Shown here: piece by piece, positions 1 through 9,125 of the stretch
Layout: each line of letters opens with the position of its first letter
Position numbering within the stretch: position 1 is the stretch's first letter
Assembly (NCBI GenBank): GCA_030849065.1
Contig: JASAON010001579.1
Location: forward strand, 1-64,000
Direction of reading: 5' to 3'
DNA from: Jaenimonas drosophilae
Lineage: Eukaryota > Euglenozoa > Kinetoplastea > Trypanosomatida > Trypanosomatidae
Length of the DNA: 64,000 nt
Translations under genes and position numbers: made by a program
The notes under the pieces: model-generated
Told to the model about the DNA's origin: nothing
Database searches by the model: none
What the model saw: only the letters and a program-made list of their open reading frames with translations

Positions 1-209
1 GATCCAACCCGGCGCTTGTGCCTCCCTGTGTGTGTGTGTGAAGGATGAAGATGCAGCGCGCTACAACAGAGGATGAGGCAAAGAGAAATGGAAAGCAAGA
101 ATAATGCGCGTGCATATCACACATCTCATCAACACGCAAGCTCACAACAACATGTGTGAAGAGGTGGCGTGTTCCTGAGGAGGTGACGGTTGTGTCTTGG
201 TTTCTTAAC

Positions 210-1232
210 CTACGAGCCGGTGGGAATCTTGGGCCGGCGTTCGTTGTGGTAGTAGTACAAGTTGGTGGCGCGTTCAATCTCCTTGCATGGAGTGAGTGGG
301 TGAGAAAAAACGCCGTGAGGTGGCGGGAGCTCAATCCTCCACGGCGCATCATTCTTGATGGGGTGGGCCACGTGAATTCCTTCACGTAGCACAAGAGAGG
401 TGATGAGGTCCTTGCGTTGGTCCTCGGTCTTGTGTGTGGGTGGCGAGGCACCTCCACGAAGTTGTTGGCGCAACTCGGATGGACTACGCCGGCGAAGGCC
501 AATGGCGAAGCACGCCAATCCTGCATTAGGGGCAGCGGTGACGGACCACGAGGTATACTCCCGCCCACTGCCACCAACACCAACACCACCACCTACACCA
601 ACACCACCACCAGCATCACCCACGCTCTCCTCCTCCATCAGCCCTGAACGCATCAGCCGATCAAATAGACGCGACTCCACCTCCTGGGCGAGTGCGGGCT
701 GCGCAGAGAGGATGGGATAATGTGAGTAGAAGCCACCACCACAGAGAGCAAAGCCTTGGCCGGTGGGCAGTGGGCAGGAAATGGTGATGACCCCAGACGT
801 ACCAGCGCTTGTGTCCGGCAGCTCCGCGCTTGGCAACGGGCACCACGCCCCCGTGGAGGTGTGGCAGCGCTGTGAGCGGCGCTCGAGCTCCACACGATCC
901 TCCGCCCCACACTCCTCCATGAGCGAGGCCATGGCCACATGCACGTCGTAGAGGTTGAGCGGGTCAAAGAGGGAGATCACGTGGACGGTGACGGTGAGGG
1001 CGGGGTGTGGGTGCTCCACGGGGCAGTGCTTCACAACCCACGCGTGTGCTTCGGGATCATAGAAGGAGGCGAGGAGGCCTGTTGGTCCACCATGTGCCGT
1101 GATGGAGGCGGTAAGAGGCTTGTGATCGGCCTCGAGAGGGAGTATGATCTGATTCGTGCGAGCCTTCTTGGCCTGAACCTTGAAGAGGCATGGTCCCGTG
1201 CCGCTGTTCTGTGCCTTGGAGAGGGCGAGCAT
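210..1232 (-). CDS. Unknown protein, possibly with an N-terminal hydrophobic leader
   Basis: I do not recognise the family. From the first ATG (1232) the protein has 340 residues, with a Cys-containing core and a Gly/Val-rich low-complexity stretch near residue 220, and ends in a basic tail. The frame stays open upstream to 1301 and that stretch would encode a Leu/Val-rich segment like a signal peptide, but it contains no ATG (only TTG and GTG) and an in-frame TAG lies further upstream. A pyrimidine tract followed by AG at 1329-1330 would place the whole stretch in the 5' leader. The hydrophobic reading may simply come from T/G- and CT-rich leader DNA. That this is a gene is likely; secretion is uncertain. 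Confidence 0.6.
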   Translation of the reverse strand: MLALSKAQNSGTGPCLFKVQAKKARTNQIILPLEADHKPLTASITAHGGPTGLLASFYDPEAHAWVVKHCPVEHPHPALTVTVHVISLFDPLNLYDVHVAMASLMEECGAEDRVELERRSQRCHTSTGAWCPLPSAELPDTSAGTSGVITISCPLPTGQGFALCGGGFYSHYPILSAQPALAQEVESRLFDRLMRSGLMEEESVGDAGGGVGVGGGVGVGGSGREYTSWSVTAAPNAGLACFAIGLRRRSPSELRQQLRGGASPPTHKTEDQRKDLITSLVLREGIHVAHPIKNDAPWRIELPPPHGVFSHPLTPCKEIERATNLYYYHNERRPKIPTGS

Positions 1233-1328
1233 GGAGAGAGAGAGAGAGAGAAGCAGCAATCCTCCCTTCACCACTACCAACAACAACACCAATCTAAGCA
1301 AGGTGGTTGTTGCGTGTTGGGTGTCCCG

Positions 1329-1372
1329 CTACGAATAAGGAAGAAGAGCACAACGGAAAGAGAGGAGGAACA
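1329..1372 (-). promoter_or_regulatory. Likely trans-splice acceptor of the 210-1232 gene
   Basis: On the minus strand a C/T-rich tract of about 40 nt ends at an AG (plus-strand CT at 1329-1330). The first downstream ATG is at 1232, giving a leader of about 96 nt with no upstream ATG. Confidence 0.5.
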
Positions 1373-1508
1373 TTGTTGGTTGGTGGTGGTGGTGGTTTCT
1401 ACGTGTGTTCCGCACAAACATTATTATCAGTACCCAGAAACATTCAGGATGAAGAATTCTCACCACCATGACAAGGCAATGAAGTACTTCAGTATGTGTG
1501 TGGGGCAC

Positions 1509-1931
1509 CTACATGCGTTGACGCTTCACCTGCGTGAGCATGTTTCCAACGAGGTGGCCCATCCCTGCCGCCTCCAACGCCTCGCGGATATCCTGCACAG
1601 CCAAGGTGGTGCGATGGCCTCCAGCCTGCCGGCGCTGATCATCTGCCATGGAGGCGAGATAGAGGAAGGAGATCGTGGCAGCCTTTTGAAGCGCGACGCG
1701 TGCCTCACTGGAGAGGCGCATGTTTGGGGGCAGGGCCTCTGCCGCGATGCGACTGACTTGGCCCAAGGCTAGGCCACGCAACGTCTTCTGCTGCACATCC
1801 TCCGGGAGATCATCCACCTTCACCTCAACCTGCTCCTCCTCTTCTTCGGCAGCTTCTGGGACGACGGGTGGGTCCATGGAGAGCTGTAGCAGGCGGTCTG
1901 CCTCTGCGTGTATCGCCGGATGTAGCGCATC
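1509..1931 (-). CDS. Histone-fold protein resembling DNA polymerase epsilon subunit 3 (POLE3/Dpb4)
   Basis: The protein has 141 residues starting at the ATG at 1932-1934 (CDS 1509-1934 if the full start codon is counted). Residues 43-130 match the histone-fold pattern of POLE3/Dpb4: a DDLP entry, a helix with LGQVSRIAAEALP, a central helix of small residues (SSEARVALQKAATISFLYLA) and a TL-x-x-xD-I third helix. In other eukaryotes such subunits pair with a POLE4-type partner in polymerase epsilon or chromatin remodellers. An acidic stretch (residues 29-37) precedes the fold. The reading frame extends upstream to a GTG, but a strong acceptor at 1960-1961 removes that part. NF-YB or Dr1-like identity is the alternative. 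Confidence 0.72.
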   Translation of the reverse strand, partial: DALHPAIHAEADRLLQLSMDPPVVPEAAEEEEEQVEVKVDDLPEDVQQKTLRGLALGQVSRIAAEALPPNMRLSSEARVALQKAATISFLYLASMADDQRRQAGGHRTTLAVQDIREALEAAGMGHLVGNMLTQVKRQRM

Positions 1932-1959
1932 CATCCTTGATGAAGCCGTTGCACCTCGG

Positions 1960-2012
1960 CTGATATAACATTTCATAATAATAAAAAGAATGAGAATGTG
2001 ATGAAAAGAAGA
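1960..2012 (-). promoter_or_regulatory. Trans-splice acceptor that fixes the POLE3-like start
   Basis: The minus strand shows a T/C-rich tract with no AG in its last 50 nt, then AG at plus positions 1960-1961. The ATG follows 25 nt later (start codon 1932-1934). This excludes the longer frame that begins with a hydrophobic stretch. Confidence 0.65.
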
Positions 2013-2144
2013 TGTACAAATGAGCTCCTCAGGACCCACACACCGACTCACTTCATTGCATCACCTTGCATCTCTCGCTCGCTCTCTCTTTCTTTCTCTC
2101 TTTATTAATCTTGTGTGAAGATGGTGTGTGTGCTACCTCACATG

Positions 2145-5100
2145 TTATATGCAAACTTCATCCAAATCATCATTGGCGCCAACGGCAGCAAGCGTGAGTT
2201 GGAAGACGGCCTTGCCCTGCGTCCACCGCAGAACATCCTTGGCCGTCGTGGTGGCATGATCATCCACCTCACACACACGCCACCCACCAACAAGAGAACC
2301 CGCATCAAGCCCCGCCGCTCGGGCAGCCACCACAAAGGGAGGCTCCTCTGTCTCCTCCTCCCTCTCATTCTTGGAGAAAGGGCCGCCGTGCTCGGCGTAG
2401 GCCTGCATGAGCTCCTCCTCATCATCATCAGCACCCAACTCATCCACGGGCATCTTCACGCGCGTCACCAGGCAAGACGCATCCAAGACAAAACCAAGTG
2501 GGGCGTTGGCGCTACTTCGCCGTAGTTCCAAACGCACCCTTGTGTCTGTGTTTGTGTTTCTTGCTTCTGTACATGTAGAAGAAGAGGGAGCTGCTGCCGC
2601 CACATCTTCCTTGGGGATCGCGCGTCGCGCACGTTTTCGCTCGCGACGCACGTTGAAGAATAAGTGGTGTTGTAGGGCCACATAAATGGTGCGCTCCAGG
2701 CGAGCCAAGACCTTCTTCGCTCCATGTGTGTTGGAGGTGGTTCCCTCCACCTCTGCCGCCAGCCCGGCGTACTCCGTCGCGAGGAGCTCCGCAATCGTCT
2801 GGGACCACACGCGGTGCTTCCGTCGCACCTTCTCCGCGCCGGGCTCGCGCTGTGCGAGGGTGGCGAAGAGATCTGGCTGTTGCTGATGTGCGAAGCCTGA
2901 CTGCCCACTGCTCTCTTGTTGCTCCATCTTCTCGCGATACTCACGCAGTGTGTTGCTGGTGACGTACAAACGCAGCACGAGGTAGCTGTGCAAGCGAGCT
3001 AAGTTGGTGGTGATGCCCCCAATACGAACAGCTGCACGAGGTGGCATCGTCGAGCGTGGCGAGGTACCTTCATCCATCAAGGCGTTGGCTCTTGTAGCAT
3101 CATCAGCTTCAGCATTCACTTCCGTCGTTGGTGTGATTGATGATGATGATGATGATGGCAAGTCCATCATGAGAAGATTGCGGTTGCGGGAGAGAATCAG
3201 AACAAACTCCTCCAGCTGCCACAGTGGCATCCATAGCAGCGATGGGTGCATCACGTGAGCATGCACGACGCTCAGGACCGATTGGGCAAAGCGCCGCTGC
3301 AGATGCTCATCCTCAATGAAGCTGCGATCCTGGCGCAGACCTGAAAAATAAAAGAACTTTTTCGTGGAGCGGAGGTGCCACAACTGTTTGGCCGTACTCA
3401 GCTCCAGCAAGAAGAGCATCTCCACTGAGTACTCACGAATGGCCTCGGCGGAGAGGAGGGTCGCTGCCGCCTCCTGCGTCGCTGCCATGGCGGGTGTGAA
3501 GGGCATCTGCGTGGCGTTGTTGTTGGCCGTTGTTGGTGGTTCCTTCACTCGATCCATCCAAACCTGCAGGAAGAAGGCCACCTCCATGGCTTGGCTGAGG
3601 TGTGTGCCACATGCTGATGGGCCAGCAGCTGTAGCCTGTTGCGCGTGTGAGTTGCGTTGATGCGGATGATGATCATCACTATTCTCCGCATCAACATCCT
3701 TGCGCAAGTCTAGTGGTGGTGCCAGTGAGCGAAGGAGCATGAATACGGCGAGATTGGTGGAGAGAATCTGCCGTGTTGCTGCATCCACTGGGATTTTTTC
3801 CCTGCTCGTATCAATGGCACGTTGGTGTGTTAGGACGTAGTGGCGGCGGAGGAGGGAGTAGTAGTTCACATGCATCTGTGCCAAAAATTGGGTGGCAACG
3901 TGGGGAGGACGGCGGCGCGCGTGTCTGGGTGTTGCGGCTGAGCTGCCGCCTTCTGTGGTGCCATTCTCCTCTGCACGCACCAACAATGAAAAGAGATCAA
4001 AGATGAGCGTACTCAGCGTTGCCCGGAGATGGACGCTTGCCTGCTCCACCACGAGCCACTCCTTGTGTTTGTGTGCGATGAGGTCAGCCCAACAGCCCAG
4101 GTGCTGCTCCACGTCCATGCTCATGCGCAGCATCACCGACGAGATGTGGAGGGAAGTCATCATGGACGAACCGCGTGGCGCACGCACATGTGCCGCCATG
4201 GCGGGCTGCAGGACCAACTGGGCCTCATTCATCAAGGCCTGCACCATGCGCAACACCGTTGTTGCTTCGTCAAGAGAGAAGCGCGATGGCGGCAACGCAC
4301 TCGTCGTGATGCCAATCCGTCTTCCATGAATCCGCGCGAGCTTCACGTTGAGGGCGCGATGAATGCTTCGATGGCACAGATGCACATCTCCGGGAAGCTT
4401 TTCCTCCCCAGCCAAGGATTGCCACAAACGCTCCAGCTGCTCCACCGCCGCCACAACATCATTCGTTGTCTGAGATGGCCACGTCTTCGGGCCTACACTG
4501 TGCAGGTAGGTGGTGAGTGCGTGAAGGCTCCAGAGGAAGTGGCAGAGAGCCAAGTCTCGGAGCGGGCGAGATGATGCGCCGCCACGTGAAGAGGTGCTGG
4601 CATTGGTGTTGGAGGAGCGCTTCTGAGCATCCATGTGGATGAGGAGGCCACGTGCACGGAAGGTGGCTTGATTGAGGGCGTTGATGGCCCGTGTCTGTGA
4701 GAGCTGAATTCTGGATGAGGTGTTGCAACACGCTGCATCCAACAGACAACGTGCGCGCTGTGCCACAACTTTGGTGCGCGCGTCGAGCTTTTCCACCAGC
4801 TGGAGGGCGTTGAGCACCTCCTGTGCCGATGCATCGTGAGCATCATCGCGTAGCTCCATGGCCAGCTTCTCCACCATCGTGGCGCAGCTCACGTGCTGCT
4901 GCAACAGACTCAGCAGCCATGGAATGGCATCCATGGAGGCGGAGCCCGCAGCCTCTTCACCCATGGAGCTCTCCTCTTGTGCCACACCATCGAGAAGCAC
5001 ATCAACCACCGCGGTGGCGTCCTTCAGAACCCGCTTTGGCATCGGCACTGCTTCTCCGCCTCTCCCTCGGCCTCGCGTTGCGGCACGCAGCACGAGGGCA

Positions 5101-5672
5101 GTTGTGCGCCACAAAATGGTGTGTGCGTACCACGGTGAGGCCTGCTGCATCGCAGTGCGAAATGAATCGGCATCTGCGCATGCACGAGCTCCACTGGGGC
5201 AGACAACATCCGCAACAGCGCGGGCCAGTGCGGCATCATCCTCTCCGCCAACCATGGATGATGATGATGATGTGTGGGTGTGGGGTTGGAGAGCATGAAG
5301 GATCTGCATCACTTGCTGGCCGCGGCCATCCTCGGCAAGAAAGTGCTCCTTGAGCGCTGCCACGCGGAATTGGTTGGATGGGTAGCGTGTGCTTCTGCTG
5401 GGACCACGACGCTCCTCTCGCTGCTCCTGCTTAAATGTTGAGGGAGTACCTGGAGCGCGTGCAAAGCCGCTGATGGAAGCCGTGCGCGGCGATGTGTGTG
5501 CGGCAGATTGAGATGATGTTGGTGAAGATGATGGAGGCGATGCACGAGCAAAGGTGGTGTGGGATGGGGGCTCCGAGTGTGCCCTGCGCGCTAGGCTCAG
5601 ACAAGCCCACGGAGCATAGCGCGGGGTGGCGTAGCAGAGGCCAAAGAAGCGCCGTCGAAGCACCACAACCAT
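2145..5672 (-). CDS. Large putative mitochondrial protein with C-terminal PDZ-like domain
   Basis: The protein has 1175 residues from an ATG. The N-terminus (residues 1-35) is rich in Arg, Ser, Ala and aromatic residues with no acid, as in a mitochondrial presequence. The body is mainly helical, with Leu/Ala-rich segments and interspersed Ser/Asp/Thr loops. Near the C-terminus, about residues 1050-1165, a segment has a PLGFVLD-type strand, a long acidic insertion and a closing AGLDAGSLVGGWRVCEVD block, which resembles a split PDZ fold. Kinetoplastid mitochondrial RNA proteins often combine helical repeats with such domains, but no function can be named. Poly-Ser and poly-Asp runs reflect GAT/TCC microsatellites in the gene. 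Confidence 0.7.
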   Translation of the reverse strand: MVVVLRRRFFGLCYATPRYAPWACLSLARRAHSEPPSHTTFARASPPSSSPTSSQSAAHTSPRTASISGFARAPGTPSTFKQEQREERRGPSRSTRYPSNQFRVAALKEHFLAEDGRGQQVMQILHALQPHTHTSSSSSMVGGEDDAALARAVADVVCPSGARACADADSFRTAMQQASPWYAHTILWRTTALVLRAATRGRGRGGEAVPMPKRVLKDATAVVDVLLDGVAQEESSMGEEAAGSASMDAIPWLLSLLQQHVSCATMVEKLAMELRDDAHDASAQEVLNALQLVEKLDARTKVVAQRARCLLDAACCNTSSRIQLSQTRAINALNQATFRARGLLIHMDAQKRSSNTNASTSSRGGASSRPLRDLALCHFLWSLHALTTYLHSVGPKTWPSQTTNDVVAAVEQLERLWQSLAGEEKLPGDVHLCHRSIHRALNVKLARIHGRRIGITTSALPPSRFSLDEATTVLRMVQALMNEAQLVLQPAMAAHVRAPRGSSMMTSLHISSVMLRMSMDVEQHLGCWADLIAHKHKEWLVVEQASVHLRATLSTLIFDLFSLLVRAEENGTTEGGSSAATPRHARRRPPHVATQFLAQMHVNYYSLLRRHYVLTHQRAIDTSREKIPVDAATRQILSTNLAVFMLLRSLAPPLDLRKDVDAENSDDHHPHQRNSHAQQATAAGPSACGTHLSQAMEVAFFLQVWMDRVKEPPTTANNNATQMPFTPAMAATQEAAATLLSAEAIREYSVEMLFLLELSTAKQLWHLRSTKKFFYFSGLRQDRSFIEDEHLQRRFAQSVLSVVHAHVMHPSLLWMPLWQLEEFVLILSRNRNLLMMDLPSSSSSSITPTTEVNAEADDATRANALMDEGTSPRSTMPPRAAVRIGGITTNLARLHSYLVLRLYVTSNTLREYREKMEQQESSGQSGFAHQQQPDLFATLAQREPGAEKVRRKHRVWSQTIAELLATEYAGLAAEVEGTTSNTHGAKKVLARLERTIYVALQHHLFFNVRRERKRARRAIPKEDVAAAAPSSSTCTEARNTNTDTRVRLELRRSSANAPLGFVLDASCLVTRVKMPVDELGADDDEEELMQAYAEHGGPFSKNEREEETEEPPFVVAARAAGLDAGSLVGGWRVCEVDDHATTTAKDVLRWTQGKAVFQLTLAAVGANDDLDEVCI

Positions 5673-6039
5673 AGCAAGACCTCTCTCAATGCCCTACCAA
5701 CAACGGATTGCTTCCGCTGTTACGGTGTTGTGGTGGCTGAATGGAACCAATGGCTCCTAATAATCATCACAGCAATTAGAAGAAGAAGAAAGAAGATAAA
5801 AAGATCTGGTGCATCATCATCATCATCTCCACTCATTTGTAGCACAAGTATATATATATAGTATATACATACTCTTGTTGTTTTCTCGTGTGTTTTGGTC
5901 TTCTCTATCCATTCGTGGAGATCTAGTTGGGCATATCGCCCACCATCTATGCACGTGCATGCCTCCTGCACTGCAGCAACCAACATCATCATCCAATGTG
6001 GCGCATTATCATGTGGTGCCAGAGACTAGCATCTGCCTT
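5673..6039. other. Intergenic region, no gene seen
   Basis: It holds a CAT-type triplet run near 5813-5827 and an AT dinucleotide tract near 5850-5865. It should contain the 3' UTR of the 2145-5672 gene's downstream neighbour boundary and the leader of the 6040-7287 gene lies on its other side. I see no RNA gene. Confidence 0.5.
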
Positions 6040-7287
6040 CTATCGCCGGGAGCCATACTTCACCGGCTTCTTCTGCAGCTGCTCCAACGCCATCTCCTTG
6101 CGCCACTGCAGCGCGCGGTTGTGTTGAAGGGTCGCTGCCACACTTCCTTCACGTTGCTGAGAGCCCTCCCTCATGGCAGCCTTCCTCTCGGAGAGGTCTG
6201 CGCGAATGGCCTCGAGTGCAGAGCCCTCCATCATCCAAGCCGAGCGTGCGGCGGGCGGCCTCGCGCACACCCCAATCTCCTCCCCACCCCTCGCCCGGCT
6301 GAGAAGGTCTGAGGACGAAGGAACAAGAAACAAGTTGGCGTAGGCCTGCGAGAGCGGCATGCCTGCCGTACTTGTGGCGAAGAGGTCGAGCATGCGGCCC
6401 TGTACCAGACGTGGAGGTTGTTGTTGTTGTTGTTGTTCTTCGGCTTCATTCACCACCACATCAGCCGGCAGCTCCACGGAGTATGTTACCGGGCACCCAT
6501 CCTTCCACGTGGATGAGGTGGCGTCGGCCTCCTCGTGCAGGCCGGCGCAGGTGTTGGAGAGAGGCTCCGCCACTTCACCAGAGAGGTGGAGGAGGGCGGA
6601 GGAATCCAAAGCGGGCGTTGCCATCGTCGTGGCCAAGGGTGTGAAGGTGGTAGCCATCGCGGGAGGTGTGGCGGCTTGTGGTGGTTGCGGTTCTGGGGAG
6701 TTCATCACCATGGGAGGAGATGCCACAGCGGGTGGAGTAGGCGGGCATGTGTGGGGGGCGGTGGATGGGGGAGAAAGAGCAGCGGGGAGGAGGGCTGGTG
6801 GCACCACAGGGGGTAGTGCTGGAACTGGTGTAGGTGCAACAGCAAGTGTCGGAGCCTGACATGAGGGACTGGGAAAATAAGATGGCATCAGCTGTTGTGT
6901 AGCAGCCACCGCAAAGGCGGAGCCTCCCTCTTCCACCACCTCCCACATCAGCTGCACTCTGCAGCATGCCTCCGCAGCTGCCCCATGGACGGCTCGAAGG
7001 TCCAGCCAGCTCACGCCTCGTGATCTGCCAGCGGCATCGATACACATGGGCTCCGAGGTTGCCAAGACACACATCGCCCCCGTGCCGCCCAGAGTAGAGG
7101 ATGGAACCTCGCACAACACCAACACCACCTCCTCCTCTGCTGGCGCGGTGCGGATGGTATAGGATGCAGGAATTGTATCACAGAGGAAGTTGGCTCCACG
7201 GCGTTGGCACTCCACGCCGAGCTGGCGGTGAGGACGAAGAGCCTCCTTCGGCTCCACGTCCAGTAGCTCGAGGTGGTACTGAAACAT
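6040..7287 (-). CDS. Unknown protein with ordered N-terminus and Pro/Ala-rich middle
   Basis: It has 415 residues from the ATG at 7285-7287; the frame continues upstream only to a GTG at 7350, so I use the ATG. Residues 1-130 contain alternating hydrophobic strands and may be a beta-sandwich. Residues about 140-240 are Pro/Ala/Thr-rich and probably disordered. A polyglutamine run (from GTT repeats, plus 6418-6434) precedes a conserved-looking patch (RMLDLFATSTAGMPLSQAYANLF) and a basic Gln/Arg-rich helix at the C-terminus. The overall plan would suit a cytoskeletal or basal-body protein, but this is only a guess from composition. Confidence 0.6.
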   Translation of the reverse strand: MFQYHLELLDVEPKEALRPHRQLGVECQRRGANFLCDTIPASYTIRTAPAEEEVVLVLCEVPSSTLGGTGAMCVLATSEPMCIDAAGRSRGVSWLDLRAVHGAAAEACCRVQLMWEVVEEGGSAFAVAATQQLMPSYFPSPSCQAPTLAVAPTPVPALPPVVPPALLPAALSPPSTAPHTCPPTPPAVASPPMVMNSPEPQPPQAATPPAMATTFTPLATTMATPALDSSALLHLSGEVAEPLSNTCAGLHEEADATSSTWKDGCPVTYSVELPADVVVNEAEEQQQQQQPPRLVQGRMLDLFATSTAGMPLSQAYANLFLVPSSSDLLSRARGGEEIGVCARPPAARSAWMMEGSALEAIRADLSERKAAMREGSQQREGSVAATLQHNRALQWRKEMALEQLQKKPVKYGSRR

Positions 7288-9125
7288 GAAGGTGCTTCTC
7301 ACGACGTTGTGCGGGCTGCTGGCTGTGTGTTGTGATACCCAGGCAGCCACTTGTGTGGCAATACAAGATGAAGAGTAGATGGAGAAGCAAACAAGATAGA
7401 TTCACGTGAAGAAGCACACATGTGTGAGGCAGGGGGAAGAGAATCATCCTCCCAGCCACTCATGCCACTCCCTTCGCTCCCCCTCTCCGACCCCATTCAT
7501 GCCCTCCTCTCCTCAAGAGAAGAAGAGGTGTGCGCAACATGAGGAAGGGAGAGATGAAGTAGGTGGCATCGAGTGTACCTCTCATTCAGGGGCAGTACAG
7601 GATCACAACGTTGGCTGAAGTACATAGTCGGTTATACAGTTTCAACCTCACCATCCTCACTCGTCTCATCCTAACGTTTTTTTTTCTTTCGCGTGTGTTG
7701 TTGCTGGGAAGTGTGGCGTTTTTTGTAGTGGTTGTGTGCGAGGGTGGGGTAACAGTGGTGAGGGGGGGGCAGGATGTGGTGAGCATATTGCCTGGCGGCT
7801 CCACGCACGCAATTGGCCCTCCATCGCTGCGCACCCCGTGTGCTTGCTTCCTCTCCACGAACATTCAATGCTCCGGCAACCCCATCACTGGATGGTACGT
7901 TGTGGTACTTCCCTCCAACTACCACAACCCAGTGGGAAGCACGTGTTGGTTGAAGAACCAAGTGCCTCTCCACTCATGCATGGAGCAGCAACACTGGGAG
8001 AGACTGCATCGTCCTCCCTCTCCCTCTCATGCACATACTCATGTGTGTGTACGTGTGTGAGAGAGTGGTCAGCACCACACACAACAAACGCAACGGCAAC
8101 AGACATCAACCAAAAAAAAACACTACCATGGATGAATCAGTGAATAAGTGAGAAGGAAAGGGGGTGAGATATCACCGAACACACATCAGAGATTGGCTGT
8201 ATATATCAAGAAAACCCTACGGAGTCAGAGTGGCCACAGAACGATGCAGACCACCCTTACAGTCTTCAAGACTACCCCAAACCAGCTCAGCCAAGGCTAT
8301 CTGGAAGGAGCGTCCTGTGCATCGCTTGCCATGGCACACAAAGACCTGGTTGATGGTGATGAAAAGGTGGATGGGAGGGATATCTCCTTTTCTCCAGTAC
8401 CTCAACCAGATGCATGTGTGCTGCTGCATCACTCACAACTACACTGCTTGTCCTTCTGTACATCATTGAATCTGCAGCGAGTGGTCCTACCAACCTTCAT
8501 CCCACCCACAGCTCTCTCCAATAGAGAGAGAGAGAGAAGAGTAGGAGCAGCTGGCAATCGGCCGCCGCTCCACCTACTCACGCGCGCATGGGTAGGTTGC
8601 GTGAAGGAACATGGAGCGCGCCAGCGAGGTCTGCGGCTCACCTAGGTTCTCCTTTGTCAATCTGCCTTTTTTTTTCATCGCCCAGTTTTCTTTTGACGTT
8701 CCAAAAAAGTTGGCTCGCAAAAAACTTCCGAACGCGTTGGCCACAGCGCCACTCAAAAAAGAAACGGAAGTTGTCTTCGATCGCCGTTGTTCTCTGAAAC
8801 AGATACTGTGGATATGTACATGTATGTGTTGGGGGGAAGGGAGTGAGAGGTGTGGCATGCACGGGGAACCATGTTTCCATGAGATTCGTGATCGCTGCGT
8901 ACTGCCAGGAGATTGGCCACAAGAAAAGAAGAAGCGGAACAGCTCCAGCTGACGGGCAGAGGAGGCTCACGATCAGAAGCGGCATATACATTTCTCGAGT
9001 CTAGCGAGGAGGGGGCATGCATGAAGCGATCGTGTGCGGCTGGAGTTCCTGGGGGCCTCACCATGCCCTCGCCCCGTGGAGCAGAGGTAGGGCTGGAGGG
9101 CGTTTGTGGTGTGCTTCTCACAGGC
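7288..9125. other. Long gene-poor stretch
   Basis: About 1.8 kb separates two clear genes. It contains T and G homopolymers (7676-7688, 7763-7770), an A run at 8111-8119 and GA/GT microsatellites near 8522-8536 and 8041-8060. Only short frames occur; the best candidate (8638-8880) is listed separately. No tRNA-like B box (GGTTCGAATCC type) is visible in either strand. Long 3' UTRs are the simplest explanation. Confidence 0.45.
8638..8880 (-). CDS. Tentative small basic protein
   Basis: An 80-residue frame starts at the first ATG after a pyrimidine tract (plus 8930-8945 is purine-rich) and an AG near 8905-8912. Its second half is rich in Lys, Arg, Phe and Trp. An overlapping 94-residue frame (8574-8858) starts at the third ATG and has an equally plausible composition. 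I cannot tell which, if either, is translated. It is listed because the acceptor-like context sits inside an otherwise empty 1.8 kb. Confidence 0.22.
   Translation of the reverse strand: METWFPVHATPLTPFPPTHTCTYPQYLFQRTTAIEDNFRFFFEWRCGQRVRKFFASQLFWNVKRKLGDEKKRQIDKGEPR

Noticed and set aside
939..1772. 277-codon plus-strand frame
   Set aside because: Antisense to two minus genes and to the gap between them; low-complexity Gly/Glu/Val content and no acceptor on the plus strand.
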